A DNA stretch of 64,000 nt from Xanthomonas codiaei (lineage in GTDB: Bacteria; Pseudomonadota; Gammaproteobacteria; Xanthomonadales; Xanthomonadaceae): positions 43,928 to 107,927 of the forward strand of contig NZ_MDEC01000005.1 in the NCBI RefSeq assembly GCF_002939785.1, written 5' to 3'. The notes under the pieces were generated by a model. That model had not been told where the DNA came from, did no database searches, and saw only the letters and a program-made list of their open reading frames with translations. The position numbers and the translations under genes were made by a program. How positions within the stretch are numbered: position 1 is the stretch's first letter; each line of letters begins with the position of its first letter. This document shows, piece after piece, positions 49,123 to 58,582 of this stretch.

Positions 49123-49782
49123 ATGAGCCACGATCCCGCCGGCAACCTGCCGCTGAAGTCCGATACCTTCGGGCGCATCCTGCTGATCCGCGACGCCGGC
49201 CGCGTGTTCGTGCGGCGCGACCTGAGCGTGGCGCCGTGGCTGCTGCGTGGTGTGGCATGGTGGCTGGCGCGGCGCGAAGCGCTGGCACTGCGCCAGCTGG
49301 ATGGCCTGCCGCACACGCCACGCCTGCTGCACTGGGACGGGCGTCATCTGGACCGCAGTTACCTGGCCGGCGATGCGATGTACCAGCGCCCGCCGCGCGG
49401 CGACCTGGCGTATTTCCGGCAGGCGCGCCGGCTGTTGCAGCAGTTGCATCGGTGCGGCGTGGCGCACAACGATCTGGCCAAGGAAGCCAACTGGCTGGTA
49501 CAGGACGATGGCAGCCCGGCAGTGATCGATTTCCAGCTGGCGGTGCGCGGCCACCCACGCGCGCGCTGGATGCGTCTGCTTGCACGCGAAGACCTGCGCC
49601 ACCTGCTCAAGCACAAGCGCATGTATTGCCCGGCCGCGATCACCCCGGTGGAACGTCGCGTACTCAAGCGCCGCTCCTGGGTGCGCGAGCTGTGGTTCGC
49701 CACCGGCAAGCCGGTCTACCGTTTCGTGACCCGTCGTGTGCTGCATTGGGAAGACAACGAGGGGCAGGGGCCGAAGCCCTGA
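49123..49782 (+). CDS. RIO/LPS-kinase-like protein
   Basis: 219 aa. A compact protein-kinase-like fold: the catalytic loop is HNDLAKEANW at residues 115-124 (Asp117, Lys120, Asn123) and the metal motif is IDFQLA with Asp136. This is the pattern of RIO/lipopolysaccharide-kinase-type proteins. The glycine-rich loop is not obvious. Substrate unknown: it could be LPS-core or a protein. The frame is open 20 codons further upstream but the ATG at 49123 is favoured by the -10 box just before it. Confidence 0.78.
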   Translation: MSHDPAGNLPLKSDTFGRILLIRDAGRVFVRRDLSVAPWLLRGVAWWLARREALALRQLDGLPHTPRLLHWDGRHLDRSYLAGDAMYQRPPRGDLAYFRQARRLLQQLHRCGVAHNDLAKEANWLVQDDGSPAVIDFQLAVRGHPRARWMRLLAREDLRHLLKHKRMYCPAAITPVERRVLKRRSWVRELWFATGKPVYRFVTRRVLHWEDNEGQGPKP

Positions 49783-49802
49783 GTGGCTGGGATTGGTTGT
49801 TC

Positions 49803-49945
49803 GGGATTGGGGATTCGTAAAGGCCGATGGTGCAGGGCTGGTGGCTGGTCGGTTGAATCCAGCAGCTGCACATGACGCGTTCCGATTCGGCGCCGGTCAC
49901 CGGCTGTAAGCTCTGACGAATCCCTAATCCCGATTCCCCAATCCC
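49803..49945. repeat. GGGATTCG-type inverted repeat before the SDR gene
   Basis: GGGATTGGGGATTCG (49803-49817) and CGAATCCCTAATCCC (49917-49931) pair at 14 of 15 positions around 99 bases. A further GATTCCCCAATCCC (49932-49945) runs directly into the ATG of the SDR. Same family as in the leuC-leuD gap. Confidence 0.8.
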
Positions 49946-50761
49946 ATGACCTTAAACGGCAAAACCCTCTTCATCACCGGCGCCTCGCGCGGGATCGGGC
50001 TGGCGATCGCGTTGCGGGCGGCGCGCGACGGGGCCAAGGTGGCGATCGCGGCCAAGTCGGCGGTGGCCAATCCGAAATTGCCCGGCACCATCCATGGCGC
50101 GGCGGATGCCGTTCGTGCGGCGGGTGGGCAGGCGCTGGCGCTCAAATGCGACATCCGCGACGAGGCGCAGGTGCATGCGGCGGTCCAGGCCACCGTGGAG
50201 GCGTTCGGCGGGATCGATATCCTGGTTAACAACGCCAGCGCGATCTGGTTGCGCGGCACGCTGGACACGCCGATGAAGCGCTTCGACCTGATGCAGCAGG
50301 TCAATGCGCGCGGCAGTTTCCTCTGCGCGCAGGCCTGCCTGCCGCATCTGCTGCGCGCGCCCAACCCGCACATCCTGAGCCTGGCGCCGCCACCGTCGTT
50401 GAGCCCGGCGTGGTGGGGCGCGCACACCGGCTACACGCTTGCAAAGATGGGCATGAGCCTGGTGACGCTGGGGCTGGCGGCCGAATTCGGTCCGCAAGGC
50501 GTGGCGGTCAATGCGCTCTGGCCGCGCACGGTGATCGCCACCGATGCGATCAACATGTTGCCCGGCGTGGATGCGGCGGCCTGCCGTCGGCCCGAGATCG
50601 TGGCCGATGCGGCGCATGCGGTGCTGACGCGCAACGCCGCTGGGTTCCATGGTCAGTTCCTGATCGACGAGCAGGTGTTGGCGCAGGCGGGCATCAGCGA
50701 TCTGCACGGGTATGCGGTGGATCCTTCGCGCGATTTGCTGCCGGATCTGTTCCTGGACTGA
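49946..50761 (+). CDS. short-chain dehydrogenase/reductase (HSDL2-like)
   Basis: 271 aa. NAD(P)-binding TGASRGIGLAIALRA at the N-terminus, NNAS motif, and a catalytic region reading HTGYTLAKMGMS, with Tyr and Lys in the YxxxK arrangement. The DAVRAAGGQALALKCDIRD stretch and the C-terminal PDLFLD match the HSDL2-type branch, whose substrates are poorly known. The start ATG directly follows a heptamer repeat and has no Shine-Dalgarno. Confidence 0.88.
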   Translation: MTLNGKTLFITGASRGIGLAIALRAARDGAKVAIAAKSAVANPKLPGTIHGAADAVRAAGGQALALKCDIRDEAQVHAAVQATVEAFGGIDILVNNASAIWLRGTLDTPMKRFDLMQQVNARGSFLCAQACLPHLLRAPNPHILSLAPPPSLSPAWWGAHTGYTLAKMGMSLVTLGLAAEFGPQGVAVNALWPRTVIATDAINMLPGVDAAACRRPEIVADAAHAVLTRNAAGFHGQFLIDEQVLAQAGISDLHGYAVDPSRDLLPDLFLD

Positions 50762-50929
50762 CGGTGGTGCGCCGTGCGTGCGCCTGCCGCGTCCGGACCT
50801 GGGCGGGGTGCGAGCCGTGTGCCGTCGAGGACTGGCTCCCACCGACCTGCCACGCGTCGCAGACCGGCGTGGCGGCAGCCGTCGCACGCGCGTCCGTGCG
50901 CTGCGCGCGCCCGGCTGCACGGGCCTGAC

Positions 50930-51802
50930 TCATCCGTTGCCCATGGCCGGCAGCGGCTCGGCGCACTGCCGGCAATAGCGCGCGTCCGGCGCGTGGCCTT
51001 CCAGCCCGCAGCGCACGCAATTGCGGATATCGCGCTTGCCGGCGTGGCCGCCTTCGCGCAGCGTACTGGCCAGCTCGGCGGTGTAGATGCCGGTGGGCAC
51101 GGCGATGATGCTGTAGCCGATCAGGATCAGCGCCGAGGTGACGAAGCGGCCCAGCGTGGTCTGCGGCACCAGATCGCCGAAACCCACCGTGGCCATGGTG
51201 ACGATGGCCCAGTACATGCTGGTCGGGATGCTGGTGAAGCCATGCTGCGGGCCTTCGATGACATACATCGTGGCGCCGGCGATCACGGTGATGGTGAGCA
51301 CGCTGAACAGGAACACCAGCACCTTGCGGCGGCTGCGCCACAGCGCGTCCACCAGCTGCCCGCTTTCCTGGATGTAGCGGGTGAGCTTGAGGATGCGGAA
51401 CAACCGCAGGATGCGCAGCACCCGCACCACCAGCAGGGTCTGCGCACCGGGCACGAAGAACGACAGATAACTCGGCAGGATCGACAGCAGATCGATCACG
51501 CCCCAGATGCTGAGCGCGTAATGCAGCGGCCGCCGCACCACCGCCAGCCGCAACGCGTATTCCAGCGTGAACAGGATTGTGAAGGCCCACTCCAGCGGCA
51601 CCAGCCAGTGCGCCGACTGCGCATGGATGCGCGGCACGCTGTCGATCATGATCACCACCACGCTGGCGAGGATGGCCGCCACCAGCATCAGGTCGAAATT
51701 GCGCGAGGGGCGCGTGTCGTGCCGGTAGATGATGTCGAACCAGTGCCGGCGCCAGCCGTGGTCGGTGGCAGGGGTGAGTTGCGGATCGGAAAGAGGGCGC
51801 AT
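50930..51802 (-). CDS. voltage-gated potassium channel with C-terminal zinc ribbon
   Basis: 290 aa. Six transmembrane segments. S4 is marked by RVLRILRLFRILKL (about residues 127-140). The pore has the K+ selectivity filter TVGFGD at 205-210. The C-terminus carries CVRC (262-265) and CRQC (277-280), a likely zinc ribbon. A two-Cys-pair tail of this kind is not part of the channel itself and may tune gating or bind a partner. The ATG at 51802 lies six bases behind CACAAT, so a leaderless mRNA is possible. Divergent from the aminotransferase. Confidence 0.88.
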   Translation of the reverse strand: MRPLSDPQLTPATDHGWRRHWFDIIYRHDTRPSRNFDLMLVAAILASVVVIMIDSVPRIHAQSAHWLVPLEWAFTILFTLEYALRLAVVRRPLHYALSIWGVIDLLSILPSYLSFFVPGAQTLLVVRVLRILRLFRILKLTRYIQESGQLVDALWRSRRKVLVFLFSVLTITVIAGATMYVIEGPQHGFTSIPTSMYWAIVTMATVGFGDLVPQTTLGRFVTSALILIGYSIIAVPTGIYTAELASTLREGGHAGKRDIRNCVRCGLEGHAPDARYCRQCAEPLPAMGNG

Positions 51803-51874
51803 GCGCGCATTGTGCCGCAGGCGTGCGAATGCGCGAGAATGCCCGCTCCCCTTCCGCTTCTGCGACCGATCACC

Positions 51875-53101
51875 ATGAGCACCGCTGCCGATTCGCCCCT
51901 GTCCCTTGCGCACTACTACCTGCCGGTGTATCGCCCGCGCCAGGTGATGCTGGAGCGCGGGCAGGGCAGTCGCGTGTGGGACGATGCCGGGCGCGAGTAT
52001 CTGGATCTGTCCTCGGGCATTGCCGTCAGCGGGCTGGGCCATAACGATCCGGACCTGGTGGCCGCGCTCACCGAGCAGGCCGGCAAGCTGTGGCACACCA
52101 GCAACATCTTCTACAGCGCGCCGCCCTTGAAGCTGGCCGAAGAACTGGTGGGCGCCTCGCGCTTTGCCGAGAAGGTGTTCCTGTGCAATTCCGGCACCGA
52201 AGCCAATGAAGCGGCGATCAAGCTGGTGCGCAAGTGGGCCAGCGACCAGGGCCGCCCGCCGGAGCGGCGCGTGATCGTCACTTTCCGCGGCAGTTTCCAT
52301 GGCCGCACGCTGGCTTCGGTCACCGCCACCGCGCAGCCGAAGTACCAGGAAGGCTACGAGCCGCTGCCGGGCGGATTTCGCTACGTGGATTTCAACGACG
52401 TGCCTGCGCTGGAAGCGGCGATGGCCGCTGGCGATGTGGCGGCGGTGATGGTCGAGCCGATCCAGGGCGAGGGCGGGGTGATGCCGGCCGCGCCGGGCTT
52501 CCTGGCCCGCGCACGCGCGCTGTGCGACCAGCACGATGCCTTGCTGGTGCTGGACGAGATCCAGTGCGGCATGGGCCGCACCGGCAGCCTGTTCGCGCAT
52601 TGGCAGGAGCAGGTGACGCCGGACATCGTGACCCTGGCCAAGGCCCTGGGTGGCGGTTTCCCGATCGGCGCGATGCTGGCCGGCCCCAAGGTGGCGCAGA
52701 CCATGCAGTTCGGCGCGCACGGCACCACCTTCGGCGGCAATCCGCTGGCCGCTGCGGTGGCGCGGGTGGCATTGCGCAAGCTGTCCTCGCCGGAGATCGC
52801 GGCCAACGTGGAGCGTCAGTCGGCGGCGTTGCGCGCCGGGCTGGAGGCGCTGAACGCCGAGTTCGGCGTGTTTGCGCAGATCCGCGGGCGCGGCCTGATG
52901 CTGGGCGCGGTGCTGGCGCCGGCGCATGCCGGCCAGGCAAGCGCGATCCTCGACCTGGCGGCCAGGCATGGGCTGCTGCTGCTGCAGGCGGGGCCGAACG
53001 TGCTGCGCTTCGTGCCGGCACTGAATCTGACCGATGCCGAGCTGGCTGATGGGCTGGCGCGCCTGCGGCTGGCGATTGCCGAGTACGCCGCGCAGCGGTG
53101 A
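51875..53101 (+). CDS. argD: acetylornithine-type aminotransferase
   Basis: 408 aa. Class III PLP aminotransferase. The PLP lysine is Lys256 in TLAKALGGGFPIGAML, and NSGTEANEAAIKLVRKW, GSFHGRTLASVT and LVLDEIQCGMGRTG are all present and characteristic of ArgD/AstC. A role in arginine synthesis (acetylornithine) is the most likely; it may also act on succinyl-ornithine or succinyl-DAP. No other arg gene is nearby. Start at ATG 51875; the long upstream frame is not conserved. Confidence 0.9.
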   Translation: MSTAADSPLSLAHYYLPVYRPRQVMLERGQGSRVWDDAGREYLDLSSGIAVSGLGHNDPDLVAALTEQAGKLWHTSNIFYSAPPLKLAEELVGASRFAEKVFLCNSGTEANEAAIKLVRKWASDQGRPPERRVIVTFRGSFHGRTLASVTATAQPKYQEGYEPLPGGFRYVDFNDVPALEAAMAAGDVAAVMVEPIQGEGGVMPAAPGFLARARALCDQHDALLVLDEIQCGMGRTGSLFAHWQEQVTPDIVTLAKALGGGFPIGAMLAGPKVAQTMQFGAHGTTFGGNPLAAAVARVALRKLSSPEIAANVERQSAALRAGLEALNAEFGVFAQIRGRGLMLGAVLAPAHAGQASAILDLAARHGLLLLQAGPNVLRFVPALNLTDAELADGLARLRLAIAEYAAQR

Positions 53102-53279
53102 TGGATACCTGCGCGATGGGAAGCGCTGAATGATCTGGCTTGTGTCTGGGTGAGCGGGTGCAGTTTGGCGTCAGTGAGTGCGTGACGTGCCGATCGTCTG
53201 ATTTTGATCGTGGCATCGTGTGTTTGAGGCTCGGCTCTTGCTGCTGAGGTTGTCGCTTCCCGCCGTACCCTCACCCCAA

Positions 53280-53302
53280 CCCCTCTCCCGATGGGAGAGG
53301 GG
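53280..53302. repeat. CCCCTCTCCC-GAT-GGGAGAGGGG hairpin
   Basis: A perfect 10-bp stem with a 3-base loop, preceded by CCCTCACCCCAA. This sequence is a common intergenic repeat in many proteobacterial genomes. It could also help terminate argD. Confidence 0.6.
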
Positions 53303-53553
53303 CTAGTCGGTGCGTTTTGCTGAGCATGGTCTGGTCGAGGAGTTGCGCCCGATTTATCGCGGTTTCGCGCGCATGCGCGCAAAAACGCACGCTGGCGGAT
53401 GGAATGTCGATAAATGCATGCTTGGCCTGATTCACCACAACACACACGGCTAGCGTATTGTTTGGTCGCGCATTCGCTTGCAGAGCGAGGCTAGCTACCG
53501 TTGGCCGCTCGGCAGAGCGTTGACCTTTCAAGAGCGCCGGCCAACGCTGCTCC

Positions 53554-53672
53554 GATTCCCGATTCCCGATTCCCGATTCCCGATTCCCGATTCCCGATTC
53601 CCGATTCCCAAATCCCAAATCCCAAATCCCAAATCCCAAATCCCAAATCCCAAATCCCAAATCCCAAATCCC
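53554..53672. repeat. tandem heptamer array, 8 x GATTCCC + 9 x AAATCCC
   Basis: Eight exact GATTCCC units (53554-53609) followed by nine exact AAATCCC units (53610-53672). The sharp switch of unit type and the perfect copies suggest recent expansion, so the number is likely to vary between strains. It begins three bases past the HAD gene stop (read on the minus strand). Confidence 0.95.
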
Positions 53673-53675
53673 CCC

Positions 53676-54293
53676 TCATCCCAACCCATACCGCCGCACC
53701 ACCCGCCGCAATGCCCGTGCGTCGCGCACCGTGTCGGCGTGCAGCCCCGCAGCACGGGCGCCGCGGACGTTGACGAACAGGTCATCGACGAACAGGGTGC
53801 CGGCTGCGGTCGCCCCAAGGGCGTCGAGCGCACGCTGATACACCCGCAGGTCCGGCTTGCGCCCACCCAGTGCACCGCTGCACAACACGCGTCCCTGCAG
53901 CAGCGGAAACAGCGACGGCACGATCTGCGCAATCGCCTCAGCCATCAATGGGCCGTTATTGGTCAGCACGGCCACCGCGGTTGTCGCCGATACCGCCAGC
54001 ACCTGCGCCGCCACCGCAGGGTCTGCACGGCATGCGGCCACGCGTGCAGCGATCCAGGTGGCCTGATCGATCGGATGCCCCAGACCGTCGCCGAGCTGGC
54101 TCAGGTACGCCGGCGTGTCGATCGCGCCGGCATCGTAGGCGCGCTCCAGGCCGTGGTCGAACAGTACCTGCTGCACGCGCTGCGGCGTGCAGGCGGCGGC
54201 CGTTGCCAGGGCCGCCAGACGGCGTGGCCGCGAATAGCTGGCGAGCACGCCATCGAAGTCGAGCAATAGCAGGGAAACCGGTGGAGTCGGCAT
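53676..54293 (-). CDS. HAD-superfamily hydrolase
   Basis: 205 aa. Motif I is [12 protein letters not shown] near the N-terminus (Asp nucleophile and second Asp), motif II includes LTNNGP, motif III the Lys in GRKPDLRVY, and motif [13 protein letters not shown]. The fold looks like a phosphatase of the HAD IA type. The substrate is not known. The ATG at 54293 is preferred; a longer frame upstream is not conserved. Directly downstream lies a heptamer array. Confidence 0.85.
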   Translation of the reverse strand: MPTPPVSLLLLDFDGVLASYSRPRRLAALATAAACTPQRVQQVLFDHGLERAYDAGAIDTPAYLSQLGDGLGHPIDQATWIAARVAACRADPAVAAQVLAVSATTAVAVLTNNGPLMAEAIAQIVPSLFPLLQGRVLCSGALGGRKPDLRVYQRALDALGATAAGTLFVDDLFVNVRGARAAGLHADTVRDARALRRVVRRYGLG

Positions 54294-54481
54294 GCGCAGG
54301 CTCAGGACATAGCGCTGCAGCGTTGTCGATTCGCCGCTGCATGGCAAGCGTGCGAGCGCTGCCAGGTGGCCGATGTGGTGATCTATGTGCGTACCCTTTT
54401 CGGCAACGACCATGCCGAGCGCGTTACTGTCGACGACGTCAAGCTGCTGCGCCAATGACCTTTCCCTGCCAAGGAGTTGCC

Positions 54482-54985
54482 ATGTCCCGTCCCATGTTGT
54501 TTGCCGTCACCGCTGCTGCAGTGTGGTGCGCAAGCCTGACCGCCGCGCACGCTGCCGATGTCATCCGCCACAAGATTCCCAATAGCGATTTTCCGATTGC
54601 CGCCGCGGTGGAGATTCCTGCCGGCAAGGCCACGGTGTACGTCAGCGGCAAGGTGCCGGCGGTGGTGGATGCGAGCGCACCGAAAGAGTCACCTGCCGCC
54701 TATGGTGATACCAAGGCGCAGACGGTGAGCGTGTTGAAGCAGATCCAGGACCAGCTGAAATCGCTCGGACTGGGCATGGGCGATGTGGTGAAGATGCAGG
54801 TGTTCCTGGTGGGCGATCCGGCGATGGGCGGCAAGATGGATTTCAACGGGTTCATGGAAGGCTACCGGCAGTTCTTCGGCACCAAGGAACAGCCCAACCT
54901 GCCGGCGCGCTCGGCGTTCCAGATCGCTGCATTGGGCAACCCGCTGTATCGGGTGGAGATCGAAGTGGTGGCCGTGCGTCCCTGA
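54482..54985 (+). CDS. exported RidA-family protein
   Basis: 167 aa. A signal peptide (MSRPMLFAVTAAAVWCASLTAAHA, predicted cleavage before ADVI) precedes a RidA (YjgF/YER057c) fold. The expected substrate Arg is present in PNLPARSAFQIAALG. Most RidA proteins are cytosolic enamine/imine deaminases; this one is apparently periplasmic. ATG with AAGGAG upstream. It is followed by azurin on the same strand, 229 bases away. Confidence 0.85.
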   Translation: MSRPMLFAVTAAAVWCASLTAAHAADVIRHKIPNSDFPIAAAVEIPAGKATVYVSGKVPAVVDASAPKESPAAYGDTKAQTVSVLKQIQDQLKSLGLGMGDVVKMQVFLVGDPAMGGKMDFNGFMEGYRQFFGTKEQPNLPARSAFQIAALGNPLYRVEIEVVAVRP

Positions 54986-55214
54986 GTGAGTGTCGTTGCC
55001 TTGCCGGAGAAGCTCATGAAAGTCGTCGCTTCGCATCGTCATGCAGACGCATGGCGATGACGCGTTGCGCCAGGCGCTGCCCACCCACCGTGGCAGCGGC
55101 CGGTGTACGGTTCTGTTGATCCCGACAAGCGGTTACCCTGGAAGCGCCGACGCACTGCGCGCGGCGACGGTTGCGTTGGACGCATCGTGCATTTCTGATT
55201 GTAGGAGTCATGCC

Positions 55215-55664
55215 TTGAAACTGTTTTCCACGATCGCCGTACTGGGCTTGCTGGTGCTCGCGCCTTCGGCCTGGGCCAAGACCTGCGCGGTGACCATCAC
55301 CGGCAACGACCAGATGAAGTTCGACCAGAGCGCCATCACCATCGCACCGGACTGCACGCAGGTGGAGCTGACGCTCAAGCATTCCGGCAAGATGGCCGCC
55401 GCCGTGATGGGACACAACTGGGTGCTGACCAAGACCGCTGATTTCCAGCCGGTTGCCAACGCCGGCGTGCGATCGAGCATCGCCGACAGCTATCTGCCCA
55501 AGGCCGATGCGCGCGTGATCGCGCATACCAAGGTCATCGGCGGCGGCCAGAGCACGACGGTCAGCTTTGCCACCAGCAAATTGACCAAGGGCGGCGCGTA
55601 TATGTTCTTCTGCTCGTTCCCCGGGCACTGGGCGATGATGAAGGGCACGCTGCGCTTCGGCTGA
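55215..55664 (+). CDS. azurin (type I blue copper protein)
   Basis: 149 aa. The signal peptide ends AWA (cleavage after residue 21). The copper ligands are visible: His67 in AVMGHNWVL, Cys133 and His138 in FFCSFPGHW, and Met142 in AMMKG. It is a periplasmic electron carrier. The start codon is TTG at 55215 with AGGAG upstream; the out-of-frame ATG just before it belongs to another frame. Close homology to Pseudomonas azurin. Confidence 0.92.
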   Translation: MKLFSTIAVLGLLVLAPSAWAKTCAVTITGNDQMKFDQSAITIAPDCTQVELTLKHSGKMAAAVMGHNWVLTKTADFQPVANAGVRSSIADSYLPKADARVIAHTKVIGGGQSTTVSFATSKLTKGGAYMFFCSFPGHWAMMKGTLRFG

Positions 55665-55813
55665 TCTTGTCGCGGGGGCAGCGTGCATCTGTGGCGTGCG
55701 GAGTGCCGGTGCATTGACGTGAGCGTTGCCTGCAGCAATCACGCGCTGCAAACGCAGGCGCTGCCGTCCGTGAAAGACGCAGGTCGGGCGAGCGCCGCCA
55801 GGTGCCCCGCCAC

Positions 55814-58582
55814 TTAGCGCGGCGCGTCCTCTGCTTGCTGCGGATCCTGGCCACGCAACACGCCCCGTTGCTGCGCCTGCGCCAGCGCGCCCTCGCGGCT
55901 GCGTGCGTCGAGCTTGCGATACAGGTTCTTGAGGTGGAACTTGACGGTGTTTTCCGACAGGTGCAGGTGGCGGGCGATCTGCTTGTTGGAGTGGCCGCGC
56001 GCCAGCTGCGCCAGCACTTCCAGTTCGCGCTCGCTGAACATGTCGCTGGCCGGATCTTCGTCGCCGCTGAGCCGTTCGAGCAAGGCCTGGATGGTCAATG
56101 CACGCGTGGTGCCGCCAACGGTGTGCGGGTCGTGCTGACGTAGCGACCGCAGCATTGCCTTGGCCGGCAGGCCAAGTTCGACGATGGCCTGCCAGCTCTG
56201 GGTCAGCGCCACGTGCTCCAGTGCGCTGTACAGTGGCGGCAGCGCCTCGCGCAGTTCGCCGCGCTGCTGCAGCACCAGTGCGATGCGCGCACGGGTGCGC
56301 GCGAGATGGCAGGCATTGTCGCTGCCGATGCAGGCCTGTTCGATCTGGCCAAGAATGCTCAGCGCCGCACTGCTGCGCCCGGCCAGCCGATGCCAGCGTG
56401 CCAGCGCAAAGCCCATCGCGGCACGGTCGCGCCAGCGGTGCGCGGCGCGCAGTGTGTGGGCCAGGCCGGACTCGCCGCCGGTGCGGGCGATCAGCAGGTC
56501 GATGGCCGTGTTGCCCGGGTGCTCCAGCAGCGCCATCAATCGCCACGCGGCGGCCAGTTCGGACAGTCGCGCCAGCTTGCGCCCGTGGGCGATCTGTTCG
56601 ACGTGTTCGAGCAACGCCAGGGCACTGCGTCCGCTGCGATCGCGCAGGCGTTCCAGCCCCAGCGCGGTGTCGTAGGCGGCTGCCAGCACATCGGCGCTGC
56701 CATCGTGTTGTTCGAGCAGCTCCAACGCCGGATGCAGCAGGTCGGCCGCATCGTCGTGGTGGCCGCGCTCGTAGTGCAGCTGCGCGAGCAGGCAATGCGC
56801 TGTGGCTTGCAGTACGCGATCCGGCTGCGGTGAGCGCGCGCAGCACTGCAGGGCCTGTTGGTAACAGGCGTCGGCCTCGCCGAGCTGGCCGCGGTAGAAC
56901 AGGCTTTGTCCCAGCGACAGCAGCGCCTGGCTGGCGCCAAGATCGCTGCCGCCGCGGCGCATCGCATCGCGTGCGGCCAGCGCATGCCGCTCGGCCACTG
57001 CAAACGCGCCCTGTGCAAGCGCGGTGTTGGCGCAGATGCACAGCAGCATTCCTCGGCCTAGGTGGTCGTCTTCGTCCAGTGCGCCGGCCTGCGCGGCGAT
57101 CTGGGTCAGGCCGTGCGGATTGCCGCAGATTTCGTCCAGGCGGTCGCGCAGCAGCGCCACCACCACGGTGTAGTCGCGTTGCTGCGGCTCGCGCAGTGCG
57201 GCCGGGAAATCACGGAAGCGCTCCAGCAGCAGGCGCGCGTGGCTGAATTCGCCGAGTTTGAGGTGTAGATGCGCCTGGGTGAGGTTGAGCGCCGGCGTAT
57301 CGCGGATGGTGCGGTGGTCGAAGTGGCGCAACAACCCACGCACCGCGTGCGTGCCCTGCGTCAGCAGCAATTGCCAGGTGCCGGCACGCGCGATGTAGCT
57401 GGCGGCCAGATCACCGCACTCGCCGCGCGCGGCATGCCGTACCGCGTCGGCCAGATGCTGGTGCTCGCCGAACCAGCGCGCCGCACGTTGATGCAGGTGC
57501 ATGGCGTGGCCGGGATGCTCGCGGTCGAGCAATTGCTGCAGGAAGTCGGCAAACAGCGGGTGATAGCGGAACCATTCGCGTTCGCCATCCAGCGGCACCA
57601 GCAGGCCATGGAAATGCTCCAGGCGCGCCAGCAGCCGACCGCTGTCCTCGCGCTGGCGCAGTGCATCGGCGAGTGACGCATTGACCCGTTCCAGGTGGCT
57701 GGTGCGCAGCAACAGGTCGCGCGTGTCCGCATCCAGGTCGTTGACGACCTGTTCGGCCAGGTAGGCGGCGATCTGCGCGCTGCGGCCGGAGAAACGCGCC
57801 GTCACTTCCTGCTGGCGTTGCGCATCGCCTTCCAGCCAGAGGCGGGCCAGATGCAAGGCCACCGGCCAGCCCTCGGTGTAGCGCAGCAAGGCGTCCAGTA
57901 CCGGCGCAGGGATCTGCGGCCCCAACAACGCGCGCGCCTCGTCGGCGTCCAGTGCCAGTTGCGCGCTGCCAAGGCGGCTGAGTTGCGCCTGCAGGTCCAG
58001 CCGCGCCAGCGGTAGTGCGGGAATGCGGCGGGTGGCCAGCAACAGATGCAGGCGCCCACCGCCGTGTTCGATCAATCGCAGTACCAGTTCATCGACCGCT
58101 GCGCTGCCGATGCGGTCGTAGTCGTCGAGAATCACGCTGATCGGGCGCGGTGCCTTGCGCAGTGCGCGGATCAACAGGCTGACGGCGGTGCGTGGCTCCT
58201 GGTCGCGGCTCTGCAGCACGCTGGCGCACAGTGCGGCATCCGCGCCCGCGTGCTGCAGGGCCAGGGCAAGATGGCCGAGGAAGCGCGCGGCATCGGCGTC
58301 CTCCTCATCCAGCGACAGCCACGCCACGGCCATGTGCTGGCTTGCCTGCAGCCGGGCATGCCATTGCGCCAGCACGGTGGTCTTGCCAAAGCCGGGCGGC
58401 GCCAGCAGCAGGGTGAGCGGGCGTGCCTGCGCCTGCTCCAGTGCGGTGAGCAGTGCCTCGCGCAGCACCGCACCCGGGCGCGGCAATGGCGGCTCCAGCT
58501 TGCCGGCAAGCAGCCAGTCGGGAAGGGAATGGTCGCGCGACGGTGACGGGCGCGGAGCGAGCAACGCAACAGGCTTGAGCAT
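55814..58582 (-). CDS. MalT-like LuxR-family transcriptional regulator
   Basis: 922 aa. The P-loop APPGFGKTT is at residues 61-69 (STAND ATPase). A TPR-type helical region occupies the middle. The C-terminal LuxR helix-turn-helix (LARGHSNKQIARHLHLSENTVKFHL) is clear. This is the MalT layout, in which ATP and an inducer control oligomerisation. The inducer is unknown. The ATG at 58582 is preferred because conserved sequence begins soon after it (LLAGKLEPPLPRPG); no Shine-Dalgarno is seen. Confidence 0.88.
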   Translation of the reverse strand: MLKPVALLAPRPSPSRDHSLPDWLLAGKLEPPLPRPGAVLREALLTALEQAQARPLTLLLAPPGFGKTTVLAQWHARLQASQHMAVAWLSLDEEDADAARFLGHLALALQHAGADAALCASVLQSRDQEPRTAVSLLIRALRKAPRPISVILDDYDRIGSAAVDELVLRLIEHGGGRLHLLLATRRIPALPLARLDLQAQLSRLGSAQLALDADEARALLGPQIPAPVLDALLRYTEGWPVALHLARLWLEGDAQRQQEVTARFSGRSAQIAAYLAEQVVNDLDADTRDLLLRTSHLERVNASLADALRQREDSGRLLARLEHFHGLLVPLDGEREWFRYHPLFADFLQQLLDREHPGHAMHLHQRAARWFGEHQHLADAVRHAARGECGDLAASYIARAGTWQLLLTQGTHAVRGLLRHFDHRTIRDTPALNLTQAHLHLKLGEFSHARLLLERFRDFPAALREPQQRDYTVVVALLRDRLDEICGNPHGLTQIAAQAGALDEDDHLGRGMLLCICANTALAQGAFAVAERHALAARDAMRRGGSDLGASQALLSLGQSLFYRGQLGEADACYQQALQCCARSPQPDRVLQATAHCLLAQLHYERGHHDDAADLLHPALELLEQHDGSADVLAAAYDTALGLERLRDRSGRSALALLEHVEQIAHGRKLARLSELAAAWRLMALLEHPGNTAIDLLIARTGGESGLAHTLRAAHRWRDRAAMGFALARWHRLAGRSSAALSILGQIEQACIGSDNACHLARTRARIALVLQQRGELREALPPLYSALEHVALTQSWQAIVELGLPAKAMLRSLRQHDPHTVGGTTRALTIQALLERLSGDEDPASDMFSERELEVLAQLARGHSNKQIARHLHLSENTVKFHLKNLYRKLDARSREGALAQAQQRGVLRGQDPQQAEDAPR

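Larger units (their letters stand above)
53102..53675. other. intergenic region with palindrome and heptamer array
   Basis: About 570 bases. It holds a CCCCTCTCCC hairpin (53280-53302) and the 17-unit heptamer array (53554-53672). Open frames through the array (for example runs of GFGIWDL) are repeat artefacts. Confidence 0.6.

Noticed and set aside
53554..53672. CRISPR array
   Set aside because: Units are 7 bases in direct contact, with no unique spacers and no cas genes.
53491..53679. Protein-coding frames through the heptamer array
   Set aside because: Seven-base units give three-frame repetitive peptides; no start signal.
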